DNA from: Beroe ovata
Lineage: Eukaryota; Ctenophora; Nuda; Beroida; Beroidae
Length of the DNA stretch: 64,000 nucleotides
Reading direction: 5' to 3'
Assembly (NCBI GenBank): GCA_946803715.1
Contig: CAMPET010000152.1
Coordinates: 38,775 to 102,774 of the forward strand
Part shown: positions 12,021 through 23,100 of the stretch, one piece after another
How positions within the stretch are numbered: position 1 is the first letter of the stretch
How the letters are laid out: each line of letters opens with the position of its first letter
Program-made: the position numbers and the translations under genes
The notes under the pieces: model-generated
Seen by the model: the letters and a program-made list of their open reading frames with translations, nothing else
The model's database searches: none
Told to the model about the DNA's origin: nothing

Positions 12021-13112
12021 AGCACCCCCCCCATAGCACCCGACACCCGTATACCTACAACTCTATCCTAATTCCTATGGACAAAAAGAAGTGTATCCTT
12101 AGAATTTGACAGAAACAGTCTACTTTAATAGGTAACTGCTGAGTGCTGGTAGAGGACAGATCTGATGTTTCAGATCTGAAAAGTTTCACATGATCTCCTT
12201 CACTAAGGAATTTCTGGATGGAGTAAGGACGCCTGAGTGTTTCGTGAAGGAGTGCCAGGAGTCTCATTCATTGACATGGTTGACACAGTTTCACCACGGA
12301 AAGTAAACACTAAACCTGGTGGGAAAAAATTCCTGAAGTGAATTATTGGGTTGCATCAACTCTGGAACCATATTACCATTAATTAACAATGCTTCTATTC
12401 TTGCGTACAGTATACTGGTTGGAGCGAGAGAAGAGAAATTGACCTAAAAACGGGTGTTATGTTTCCGGCGTACTTTGATAATCGGTAAATCTGTGAAAAT
12501 TCTATTTCATTCTCTGATATGAGGTTTGAAATGGCATGACAGATTGCGCTATGAGGGAGCAAGATAGAGCCAAAATTAGATCAGAAGTCAATTCAACGCC
12601 CGTAAATACATTTAATTAGGAGTGGTCGTATTTGCATGAAAATGAGACACAAAATTTGGCTCGAGTTCATGACCTGTCCAGTGTCCATAGAGTGAATTCA
12701 CACTTCTATACTTCGATTGGTAAAACTTTGCTTGCACTTAGACCATAGGACAGTGCTTGTATTGCATGAAATCTCCATCGGTAGAAATAGAAGTGAATGA
12801 ACCCACACTTTCATACTTCAAGTATGAAAGGTTTCTTATAAGCCCAGTGGCTATCTTGGAAAATATGGCTGCGAATGGCATTTCGCACTCAGAAATCGGC
12901 TGTCAATAGGCATGCTGTATATTGATTCCAAGTGGTTTCATAATAAGGCATTTGAAAGTGTATGAGCCATGAGGTCTATCATTTATAGAACGTATTATTA
13001 ACATTTAGGCAGTCAACTGTAACTAAAACTAGAATAAGGATCAACTAAGTATTTTAATCATCATTACACAATACACATGTATATATCACGTAAGAAAATT
13101 TATTTGTCACGC

Positions 13113-13189
13113 ATGAGCATAGCCCAGTGGTCTAAGCTACTCGCGCCGTAGCAGTCGTTCGCAGTATTCCGCGGGTTCGAGTCCCTCAT
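13113..13189 (+). tRNA. tRNA-like element, class II shape (likely pseudogene or SINE head)
   Basis: A good A box (tagcccagtgg, 13120-13130) and B box (ggttcgagtcc, 13174-13184) have tRNA spacing. The ends pair (ATGAG / CTCAT). A 5-bp anticodon stem GCTAC/GTAGC holds a 7-base loop, and a long variable arm resembles tRNA-Ser/Leu. Against a working tRNA: the base 5' of the presumed anticodon is C instead of U, the D stem pairs poorly, and the T stem has a mismatch. T runs follow (ttttaccttttt). I call it a tRNA-derived relic or SINE head, not a confirmed gene. Confidence 0.4.
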
Positions 13190-13726
13190 TTTACCTTTTT
13201 CTAATAAGGAATCTGTTATCTCTTGTTGTGATCTCTGTGGCATTCTATGAATAATACGCCTCTGAAATGAGCACATGGTCCCATTTCTTCACAGNTGACT
13301 TTAGGAAGCGATCAAATCTAGCATAATTCAAGAGTACAAGTGAAGGAGCTGAGTGATGCTGTGTCTATAAGACGGAAAGATTCGTGACTTAGAAATCATT
13401 GACATGACGACTCATATTGCACACCCTCATAATCCCGAAAGTCATACTTCGAAATACTTAAACTTAAGCAGAACTTGGAAAACACTGGGAGACCTAGGAG
13501 GACTCCCAGTCCTAGGAGAAAACTGGAAAACTCTGGGGAACTCCGGAGAACTTTTCAAGAACTGAAATTCTGTTCTCAATATTTGCTACTAACTGTCACC
13601 GATCAATGGTGTTGCTTTCAGCTAGAGGGAAGGAGCCCTTGGACAGGATGAGGCGCTGATCAGCCTCAGCCTGTTCCCACAACATAAGCTTGAGTCAAAT
13701 CTCTCACCTTTAACTGAGTGATGTTT

Positions 13727-13789
13727 TGACCGGGAATCAAACCTGCGACTTATCGATCAAAAGTCCGATGCCTATACCACTACACCACA
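13727..13789 (-). repeat. tRNA-derived repeat (SINE-like), copy 1
   Basis: Read on the minus strand, it has an A-box-like start (gtagtggtatagg), a mid part cggacttttgatcg and a B-box-like ggtttgattcc. A related element lies at 63383-63442 on the plus strand (gaagtggtatggc, cggaccttcgatcgag, gcgcgattcttgtcc). Two diverged tRNA-like copies in one window point to a dispersed SINE family rather than tRNA genes. Confidence 0.45.
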
Positions 13790-13790
13790 C

Positions 13791-13937
13791 ATTACCATGT
13801 TTATACCACCCACCACCATGTCTATACCACCCACCACCATGTCTATACCACCCACCACCAATCACCATGTCTACACCACCCACCACCATGTCTATACCAC
13901 TACACCACACACCACCATGTCTATACCACCCATAACC
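13791..13937. repeat. CCACCATGTCTATA minisatellite
   Basis: Tandem units of about 21 bases (accaccatgtctataccacc) with variants. Short plus- and minus-strand frames through it are products of the repeat and are not genes. Confidence 0.85.
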
Positions 13938-16166
13938 ATGTTTATGCCATCTTGAGTGATGTACGAATTTGTCAACCGTTATATTCCACATTACCGAGAA
14001 TGGAGGACTGTTGGAATTTGGAAGTGTTTTTATAATCTCATGTTCAGGGTTGTGAATCCACCAGTTAGAACATGGATTATGTATCCAAAATGTATTGTAA
14101 CAAAGAACTATAAATGTGGTATTGTATATATCATCTTATCAGTATATCAGCTGTTAATTGACAGAACATTCAAACCAGTTATCAGATAAAAGCGACTTTG
14201 TGAGAGGGTAAAAAAGGAGTCTTGTCAACTGAGCTTCTATTATAGATCCATCTTTAGCTTTGAATTGCAAGATCCAAATTTATGGAGACAATAGTTGAAA
14301 ACATTCTGCTCTGTTTATAAATGTCATTTCACGACATCCTTAGCACTTCGGGTATTGCTAGCAGCAATTATTGAGTCATCACAAATAATGTTACCAGTTT
14401 TGAAACCTCTTACTAGTTTCACCAAACTGCTATAGCACCGAGTAGATTCATACTTATGACGCCAGTTCGTTAATTTCTTTGATTAGTTTTTTGTGGCAGT
14501 GAATTCGACGTTTCACTGGCACCAGTTACGTGGCACTAGGCTGTGACACAACATTGAAATCCATTCTCATAAGGGCAAATCTGATTTATATTCCAAAATG
14601 AATGAAACCGCTCATTTCTAAATTCTATGCAATATGTAATTATACTTGAACACTTTGAGTAAACCTCGATTTCATGCTGCCGTCACAGTTCAGTTTTGTT
14701 TAAATGCAACAAGACTAATCATAATTTTGGATTTGTTTATCATAAATTTTTGTGTTCCGAACAGAATAGATCAATGTTAGAACCCTGATTGGAAAGTAAT
14801 TTTCTCTCCTTGTTCCTCCAGAATGCCCACTTCTCATGAGGTGTCACCAAGACTGTGTTATTCTCAATCAGAAATTGTCACGGAAATTGTCATATCAAGA
14901 TAGAAGAATCCAGAGAATTAATGTGTGTGTTCGTCTGTGCAGTGTGCGTCTGTGTTGTTATTAGTAAGGGTAGTAAACAGAGACAATGAAAAGTATTGTT
15001 GATAGGTACCGATCTGTATTATCAAAAGTATTATTATACGTATTTCGTAGTATCAGCGTTCATATTCTCCTGTACTTCTAGTCTGTTTTAAACTACAGAC
15101 ATTGCACAACGTCTATAGTATATCCTGAACTCTGAGCTAGGACTACAGTCCAGAATAGAAACCAGAAATCTGTATTAACTGACTGATGACTCCCCGGTTC
15201 TGGATAAGAGGAACACGGTGGTCGTGAAGGAAATTGTCTTGGTTTGGATACTGATGTCCATTGGTCTGCAAAACTCATAGCAGAGAATCCAAAGGAATTG
15301 TACGAAGATGTCGTCAGTATCATGAGAACCACACTTCGTATTTCTGAGTAGTTAACTGTTATCTGTCGACTGTCGAAGTATCAACGAGTCACAGCTTGTC
15401 ATAACTCCCACATTCTACCAATTATCGTGGTTTTAGAGGAGCTTTCATAATATAGCTTCTCCACTGTGGGAGGGATGGGGGGCTTGTTATTATAATATTG
15501 AACAAATAGGGGGTGGGTTTTTACGGGCAATTGGGCAGTAGTCGGTAATTTGAAGATGTTCGCGGCCCCCAAGGTTGCATATCCTAAGTACTTTATTATA
15601 AGGCCTCTTTATTTACCATTGGCGCATACTGCTTCCGGAAATAAATTCCGACTTGAGGGTTCCACCTTTGATTGAATACTCGCGTCGCGTGGCACAAGTG
15701 GCAATATTTTCAAAAGGGTCTTCTCCGAATGCAAATATTGAGATGCGATGGAGTCCATGTTTCCGGCAAAATTGTGACAAAAATGTGACAAAAGCTGAGA
15801 TTTGTAACAAAAGGCATAATACACCATTGTGTCATAGAGAGTAACTAAATCACCTTAGAGTGATAATGACAGTACATTAACAGTAACACAGATACCTAAC
15901 CTAACAACAACAACAATCTATCAGAGGCATTATTATGTATATTGTATAGCGGTACTTTACACTGATCACTGCGATTTCCTACTTCTGTAATTGATGACGG
16001 GATGTATATTTTGTCATAATTCATCGACGTATGAACGAAAGAATATATCATTCGTTCTGAAACTACGAAACGCGCACAATCCGGCGCGCGAAATTTGTCA
16101 CAATTCTACTCGGAAACATGTTCTGATGCGATGTGTAGAGTGTGAGCATTTTCAATTAGCTTATCT

Positions 16167-16184
16167 TGCGCGGCGCGCGCCGCG
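16167..16184. repeat. CpG palindrome gcgcggcgcgcgccgcgc
   Basis: A perfect 18-base CpG palindrome lies in AT-rich spacer, with further gcgcgcg patches at about 16070-16095. It is of the same character as the CpG tracts at 8.1, 19.2-19.6, 25.1, 32.6 and 51.9 kb. Confidence 0.75.
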
Positions 16185-16603
16185 CTTGCTAGAATGTTAC
16201 GTCATATTATCAGTACAGTATACACTATACGCGCACATTGTACACATTCCTTCAAACATCTGATATGCTGGGGGAGTGCACTTCTTTTATTCAATCATGA
16301 TGTATATGCTTACAGCTATACTTGACTTAAGTCAAAGTACTGTTACGAGAAACATGGAAATGGAAATTGTACTCTTAATTCGGATCAATGATGCGTCAAT
16401 CAAAGTTGACGTTAATACCCATATTAGTAGTCAGTATCACGATCATTGTCAATAGAGACCAATTATTCGGAGAAGTTTGAACAAGTCAGGGGTTTTACTA
16501 GGTACATTGTAGATTCATTTTCGTGAGAAATCAATTCTGTAACCAGGTTTTAAATCCCAAATTTACCTATTCTCTCTATCATGACATGTTCTAAACTCAG
16601 GTG

Positions 16604-17503
16604 ATGGCAGATTATAGGGCTATGAATAGAGGCGGTGGTGGCCCCCCTGGCCCACCCCCTAACATGGTTCGACCGATAGGGCCACCTATCCAGAACCCTA
16701 TGAGTAAGCCACATGTCTTCCCGTGTCTGTGTCCAGAGTTCATGAAGGGTGTTTGCAGTGTATTCCAGTGCCCGAAGAATCACCCAGAGGCAAGCCTACT
16801 GTTCTGCCAGGCGTACCAGAGAGATTGTTGTCAGCAGGGACAATCTTGCTCATACATGCATGCAACAGCTGAGGAAGAACAGTATTACAAGGACACAGGT
16901 CTCATCCCCCTGCGATTCATGAACAAGCCCATTAGGATGGAACGAGGGAAAGGGCCTCTCCCTAACGGACAGCCATCACTCTTCCCCACTGATAATCCCA
17001 CCACTCCGAATCCCGTAGAGAAACACGTCCCTGAGCCAATAGTCATTCCGCTGCAGGAGAAGAACAAGCCAGAGGTTATGGAGGCGACAGACTCCATGCA
17101 GATCCCTGCCAAGAGACAGAAATTGACATACGAAGAGCTGGATATTGAGCGGAATATGCTCAAAGAGAAGGTTAAGATACTGGAGAAGAAGGTAGAGCAG
17201 CTCGATGCTGCCAATGAAGTGCTTCTAGAGAAGAATGCCAAGTTGAGGAGTACCTCCAAGAAATCGCCTGAGCGACGGAGGTCGCCAGATCACAGATCCA
17301 GGGGTCGTCGTGAAGGGGACAGGTCTCGGCGGTCACGGTCCAAAGAAAGAGAACGGTCGAAGGACGGACAGGATAGAGGAGATTGGAAGGACAATGCGAA
17401 CCGAGGGGCGATAGGTGGGAATAGATGGGGAAATGATCAATACAATAGCGGTAACAACAACAACCCTCAACACAGTAGCCATGGCAACCGTGGTCCAATG
17501 TAA
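16604..17503 (+). CDS. zc3h10: ZC3H10-like CCCH zinc-finger RNA-binding protein
   Basis: A single-exon frame of 299 residues from ATG 16604, which lies 3 bases after an acceptor-like site (ctaaactcag, ending 16600). Residues about 41-95 hold two CCCH fingers: one close to C-x7-C-x4-C-x3-H (CPEFMKGVC..CPKNH) and a canonical C-x7-C-x5-C-x3-H (CQAYQRDCC..CSYMH). Residues about 175-215 form a coiled coil ending with ANEVLLEKNAKLRS, which closely matches the coiled coil of vertebrate ZC3H10. The C-terminus is an arginine/serine-rich stretch and an N/G-rich tail. ZC3H10 family members bind RNA and have been linked to microRNA and mitochondrial regulation. Vertebrate ZC3H10 has three fingers; only two are seen here. 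A missing finger could be on an upstream exon if 16600 is a normal splice junction. Confidence 0.75.
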   Translation: MADYRAMNRGGGGPPGPPPNMVRPIGPPIQNPMSKPHVFPCLCPEFMKGVCSVFQCPKNHPEASLLFCQAYQRDCCQQGQSCSYMHATAEEEQYYKDTGLIPLRFMNKPIRMERGKGPLPNGQPSLFPTDNPTTPNPVEKHVPEPIVIPLQEKNKPEVMEATDSMQIPAKRQKLTYEELDIERNMLKEKVKILEKKVEQLDAANEVLLEKNAKLRSTSKKSPERRRSPDHRSRGRREGDRSRRSRSKERERSKDGQDRGDWKDNANRGAIGGNRWGNDQYNSGNNNNPQHSSHGNRGPM

Positions 17504-18242
17504 GAAGTATACGTGTTGAGATAAACTGTTCCACTAGTGTACGAATTTCAACCAACTCAGTACTCACTCAAAGTCAAACATCAGCCCGAGAATTCAATTT
17601 TTAGTTGTTCATATTGTCGGATGTCAAATTATTTGGTTCAAATTGCAAATCAAATTATCATTTTCTGATGAAAATGAGTATTGAGTACCTACTACCTATG
17701 ACCCGCAAGTGCAGTCACTGTGCACAATTGTTCACTGAGGCACGAATCAGGCCTGGCTCTGTCAGAGCTGGTCGCAAATTTAGATTGAGACTGAAAGTGA
17801 TATGTTTCTACGATGCGCATTGTCCAAATGCACGGGAATTTTTCTTCATCTCAGTTCTACAGTTCATGAAGGTGTATGATGATCGCACCTCCCCGACCGT
17901 TCCATTTCCATGACTGATGATGACAGTGACACAGTTGAAAATTGAAATCAAACTTAAAGTTAAACCGAGTTGAAGTTGAACAATTGACATTGGTCTTTGA
18001 ATCACTTAAATTTGATAATGAAATTGAAAATGTTCCACTTCTATTTATACTAATCAGTCGATCTATAAATCAGTCAGTCTCTACACTCTATTATATTCTG
18101 TAGGTCAATTTTAATCACCCATAGTCATATTCATAGTCATACGTGCTGAGCAAAGGGCGCATGGAAAATTTCAATTTTCTAATTTCTGGATCATGATAAT
18201 GACACTGACAGATAAACACATTTTAGTTTTACTTGAATTGTA
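17504..18242. other. Spacer after the ZC3H10-like gene
   Basis: AT-rich DNA. The frame at 17605-17913 has no supported start, splice sites or recognisable similarity. I see no gene here. Confidence 0.5.
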
Positions 18243-18851
18243 CAGGGTGTGTCAAAAAATTGGACATAAGTAGAGTTAGACATAAATATCTCCGCTTCAG
18301 TTAGGAATTTCCACAAGAAATTTGGAGATGTGTATGGCGGATCAGAAGGCTCACCCGGAATTTTGTCTCTGAAAAATATAATTTGACCCTTCTGATCCAC
18401 ACGTGGATCACAGGGTTCATCTTAGGTGACCCTTCTGATCCACGTGGGGTCAAGTCAAAATTCAGTGACCCTCCTGATCCACCTTAGGTGGATCAGGAGG
18501 GTCACTGAAATCCAATTTGACCCCAGGGAAGCGCCACGTGGATCAGAAGGGTCACCTAAGATGAACCCTGTGATCCAAGTGTGGATCAGAGTGCATAGGG
18601 GTGAAATTATATTTTTCAGAGATGAAATTCCGGGTGAGCCTTCTGATCCGCCATACACTACTTCTACTGTGCATAGGAACCGTGCTGCATTGTTTTTCGA
18701 GCAGTAGGGACTTGAAAAATGTTTTGCGATACCTACCACAGTTCCAAATTTTGTCTGGAAACTCCGAACAGAAGCTGAGATATGTACGTGAACACGTCTC
18801 GGTCTACTTTTTGCTTTTGTTCGTGATTGTCCACTTTTTTGACACACCCTG
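18243..18851. mobile_element. 609-base fold-back transposon relic
   Basis: The ends are inverted repeats, CAGGGTGTGTCAAAAAA on the left and its complement on the right. The two halves are imperfect complements almost throughout: for example gtatggcggatcagaaggct near 18332 against the complement ending 18657, and tccaaattt..gagatat on both sides. The centre is a perfect 47-base hairpin (18462-18508, 23-base arms around one T). There is no transposase. The terminal sequence resembles Tc1/mariner-type ends; a TA precedes the left end, but CA follows the right end. Confidence 0.8.
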
Positions 18852-19193
18852 CATCTGTTGCCACGTTGTCAGAATCAGATGACCGTGATGGTATGTTCAT
18901 GTTGAACTTGAACTTCAATTTGCATGTCATTATCAAAAATCATCTTTAAGTTTAACATTTAAAATATCGAAATTGAAAAGGCCCATTCATTTTTTTCCTC
19001 TGTCACTGTGATTGTGAATGTGAACCATGTGTAACTGTATCACTATCAGTATGCACGTTGCGCGCGGCCCTTTATAGCTATAGTCACTATTTTGATCGAT
19101 GATCTTTGTCGGGCGATGCTAGACCGCTGATGCGAAGCTGAAGCGGCTTGTCCATGTCACTGTCGGATTATATCTGACATGACCTTTGTTCAT
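18852..19193. other. Spacer
   Basis: AT-rich with one CpG patch near 19059. No gene signal. Confidence 0.5.
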
Positions 19194-19348
19194 GTTTCTC
19201 GCGCGCCTTCATCGTTGTCGATCGATGATATATGGACCCTGTCGAGAATTTCATTTCGCGCGCGCGCGGCGCAAACTTATTCTCAGACGGCTTGCATCAG
19301 CGGTCTGGCATCGCCCGACAACTTCATCGATGAAGGCGCGCGAGAAAC
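19194..19348. mobile_element. 155-base inverted-repeat element containing repeat R1
   Basis: Perfect 21-base arms (GTTTCTCGCGCGCCTTCATC plus G, and the complement at 19328-19348) enclose a full R1 copy (19217-19288). A second R1 copy in inverted orientation follows at about 19408-19466, with a partial one near 19668. This cluster is the clearest evidence that R1 belongs to a mobile fold-back family. Confidence 0.7.
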
Positions 19349-20116
19349 AGGCCAGGTCAGGTAACATCTGACAAAAGGCGGCTTGCGTCAGACTCAGTAT
19401 AACTATAAGTTTGCGCGCCGCGCGCGCGCAAAACGAAATTCTCGACAGGGTCTATCATCGATCGACAACTTATTCTCAGACGCTTCGCGGCTCGCGCCAG
19501 CTGGGCCTAATTAGCATCGCCAGGCAACAAAGGTAGAAACAGGCCTTTAAATTCGATATGCGATGACTCAAAGTCAATCACAATGATGCAGATGGCGCGC
19601 GCGAGAAAGTACGTACGGACAGATATTCGGCATGGCATGGGCACTAAGATTAAGAATAAGATTCTCGTCGATCGACGATATTGATAGAATGATAGACCCT
19701 GCCGAAAATTTCGTCGCCGAGAATTTTCAGACATGGAGTTGGACATCGGCTTGCATCAGCCATACAACTGTGATTGTAAATTGGTATTACCTTTCAAATT
19801 TAATTGTACTACAACTTGTAGTACAATCGAAGCACCAAGAGTAAGTACAATTACATGACACTGGATAGTGAGATAAGTCAATGTCAATATCTGGGCACCA
19901 GCAACCGTGATTGCATTAAGTTTAACAAATAAGAATAGACCGAAATCTTACCATAAGTTAAAGTATTAGATTCATGGGCCAATCTAGGATTAACAATGTT
20001 GGAGTGAGAGATAAAATTCAAAATTCAACAGTTCATATTTCAAGTATTCAGATTCGATCGCTTGACTGCCTCGGAATTCGTAAGAATGCTAATATTGATT
20101 CCTCGTGTTTGATGAG
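19349..20116. other. Spacer with inverted and partial R1 copies
   Basis: It contains the inverted R1 copy (about 19408-19466), the partial copy (about 19668-19712) and further CpG patches. Beyond 19750 the DNA is AT-rich 3' flank of the KH/RGG gene. No coding signal. Confidence 0.55.
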
Positions 20117-23100
20117 TCATTGCACATTGCCCCCTCTCCCACGAGATCCCCGTGAGAATCCTCCTTGACCTCGAGAACCAGCTCTGCCCGGCCCTGCTCC
20201 ATTGGGCGCGGAGCCCCCTCTGTAACCATCCCCTCGCTGAGACATTCCTCCTCTCTGTGCTCCACCCCCTCTCAGTGCTCCTCTACTGGCTGCTGGCGAT
20301 GTGCCAAGTAGAGGTCCTCTCGCTCGGGTTCCTCTACCTCGAGTTGGCGGCTGTTGGTAACTCAAACTGTTATCCTGGTAGCTGGTATCCTGGTAATTGG
20401 CATCCTGGTAACCACCCTTGTTACCACTGTTATACGAGTCATTCTGATTCTCGTAGGTGTTATACTGGTCATCATAGATCGTCTCCTCCGCATACTGCTC
20501 TTGGTATTCATATGCAGCAGCACCCTGATCATTGTCATCGTATCCACCGGGCTGGTCACCAGCATACTCATTTTGTTCCTCATAACTGGCCTGCTCGTCG
20601 TATCCTCCCTGATCCTCGTAACCTCCGCTCTGATTACCGAACCCGCCTCGGTTATTCATTCCGCCACGATTACCGTATCCGCCACGGCCTCTGCTGCTAA
20701 AACCACCACCACCACCTTGACCGCCTTGGTTGTTATAGCCACCTCTCCCCCCGTAAAATCCGCCCTGGTTCTTCCCTTGGTTCTGGTTGCCAAATGGACG
20801 CTGGTTTCCTTGGTTGTTGTAATCTCCATGGTCGCTATATCCGCCCCGACCTCTGTTGTTACTGAATCCACCTCTGCCTCCTTGGTTATTATAAGCAGGC
20901 TGGTTGTTGAAACCACCTCGTCCTCTCTGATTGGAAAAACCACCCTGGTTGCCCTGGTAACCACCAGACTGCTGCATCTCATCATGGTAACTGCCAGTGT
21001 TTCCAAACTCACCAGGGTTCCATAAACTCGGCTCGTACAGCAACACACCCAGCTTGCCCTTTTGCTGAAATGGAAGGATCATTGTTTCATTGGGAATCAC
21101 ACACTGGGAATTATAATATTACACGGGGTTTCAAAATTCGTCACCGACGACTCATGAGTGTGGTGACTGCTGGTATACATATTAGATAGTCATATAATAG
21201 ATAACAATGGCACAATGGGTTCCAACGAACTTGATGTGGCTACTTTTATCATTACCAGAATAAAACACAAAATTTATGCCAATATTAGAAACAACGCTCG
21301 CTTTTCTATCCCGCGGAATCCTGTTATATCGCCATATCGTCTTTGTTCTTCTGATTTCTCATTCAGGGACAACTCTACCACACACAGCATGTCCGGAAGA
21401 GAAATAGACAAAGAAAAGATCGCCAGCACTGTTGAAAAGGCTAAGGATGTTATGGATATTGTTACAGACACTAAAGATGGAAGTGTTTTCTTTGTATATC
21501 TCGGTTTCGGTATCGGCGTGTTTTTTCTCGTGTTTCTACTTCTGATGCAGATGTTCCCGCCCCTTTGCAGGAGTCAGCCAAGCGAGATGAACCTCAGTTT
21601 AAGGGAAAAGGAGAGGTCTGAGAAAATCAGTAGGAAGTTGGGGAGTGATAAGTCTGACAGGCAGTAGGATTGATTTGCGGTGGAGCCATGTGGGTTACAA
21701 AACAAGGGAAATGGATGGTGAAAACCAGTCCTGGACAACCGGGAAGGCACTTATGAAAATTTCACCGCATGGACATTGGACAATGAACCACTCTCATTCT
21801 CAAGTGGTTGTCGCTCATCAGCTGTACACGTGAAGGCAAGCACGTGTCAAACTTGGCTTGATGATGGTATGAGTTACCGCATTGTACCTCCTATTGATGT
21901 CTATAATGTTGCTTCTTTGAAAATAGGTGATACATGATTTCCCTTCCGCACAGTCTTCAAGTTTTCTGTTTGTAGAATCACTCTCATTTTGTTTCATATG
22001 CTATGGCACTATCATAATGTCACATCATATACAGGCAGTTGTTCTTAGTAATGATCGAGGCCCTCGGTACAAGTGACGTCACTCCTTCGGATAACGATGC
22101 GAATAAACTCAAGCACCAAAATCAGCTGATTTACATAGTTTTTGCAATCGGCGTATTTTGTTTGTTACTGTTCTTACTTATGCAGCTTTGCCCGCCGTTA
22201 TGCAGGGTTTCGCCCACAGAGATGAACATGACCCGGCGGGAAACTTTGCGGGCAAAAAAACTGATGAAAGAACCGTCTCCAGGCATTGTTATCACTAACT
22301 TTGCTGCAAAATAATGGATGTGGAAAACTTGGGACTGCACTGCTGATGATATGAGGATTGAGGACAACGAAACTGCTGTACTATAGTAATAAATGATTGA
22401 GATTAGAGAACTATTTCTATTGCCATGACAATGATTCTCTTTTAAAATCACTGAGGTTTCAATCAAATCAAAGAGGGTTTGCAGACCCCTATCTGCTACA
22501 TTTTTGCGAACCCCTATATCATTATCTTATCCCTATCTACCCTGACCCTTACCCCTAATCTATTATACATGGCTGGTACCTCTTGTATGTTCTCGAAGAC
22601 GGAGGCGGCCGCTTCAACTATTTTATCGGACTCCTGGTTTCGGAGGGCAACCACGTGTTCTCCCGACCCGGGGAGAGGGTCCGTGTATAACTGTAGGAAC
22701 GTTCCCGTGTCCTGGATAGAAAATGTCATAAACTGAGAGGAATTGTGACCCACTTGACGTGTACTACACATCGGTGCAAATGGGGGCATGCGCACTGAAA
22801 TCTGCTGATAATTGCGCGTCTCTTTCTTTCCGGTCGCTTTTTACACCGACATGTGTAAAAGTATGCATATAGTACACATACGGGTTAGATTGTCGAGGAT
22901 TAAGGATTTACATATAGGCTATCATTTTAATGTACCTCCTTTATCTTCTTGCTGTGTGCCCCTTTCGGTCCGATAACAGCGCTACAGCAGTGCTCGGGTA
23001 CCAGGACTTTCAAAGTGAGACGACCTCTAATTCTCTCAATTGGAGCCTGGGACAGGGGTTGGAATGATGAGTGGCGAGATGAGTCATGATGGTAATTGGT

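Larger units (their letters stand above)
9444..16603. other. 7-kb gene-poor region
   Basis: All open frames here are short, low-complexity or antisense noise; none has splice signals together with protein-like composition. What it does hold is repeats and tRNA-like elements, listed separately. A single N is at 13295. The stretches 10.2-11.4, 12.0-13.1 and 14.0-16.0 kb show nothing I can name. Confidence 0.55.

Noticed and set aside
13113-13189. Functional tRNA gene
   Set aside because: The base before the presumed anticodon is C, the D stem pairs poorly and the T stem has a mismatch; reported as a tRNA-like relic instead.
13726-13991. Frames of HHTPPCLYHP-type repeats on both strands
   Set aside because: They are translations of a minisatellite.
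15991-16263. 90-residue plus-strand frame before the ZC3H10-like gene
   Set aside because: It passes through CpG palindromes and has no splice or homology support.
20354-21025. 223-residue plus-strand frame opposite the KH/RGG tail
   Set aside because: It is the complement of a repetitive Gly/Arg/Tyr coding exon and has the low-complexity hydrophobic composition expected of such a shadow.
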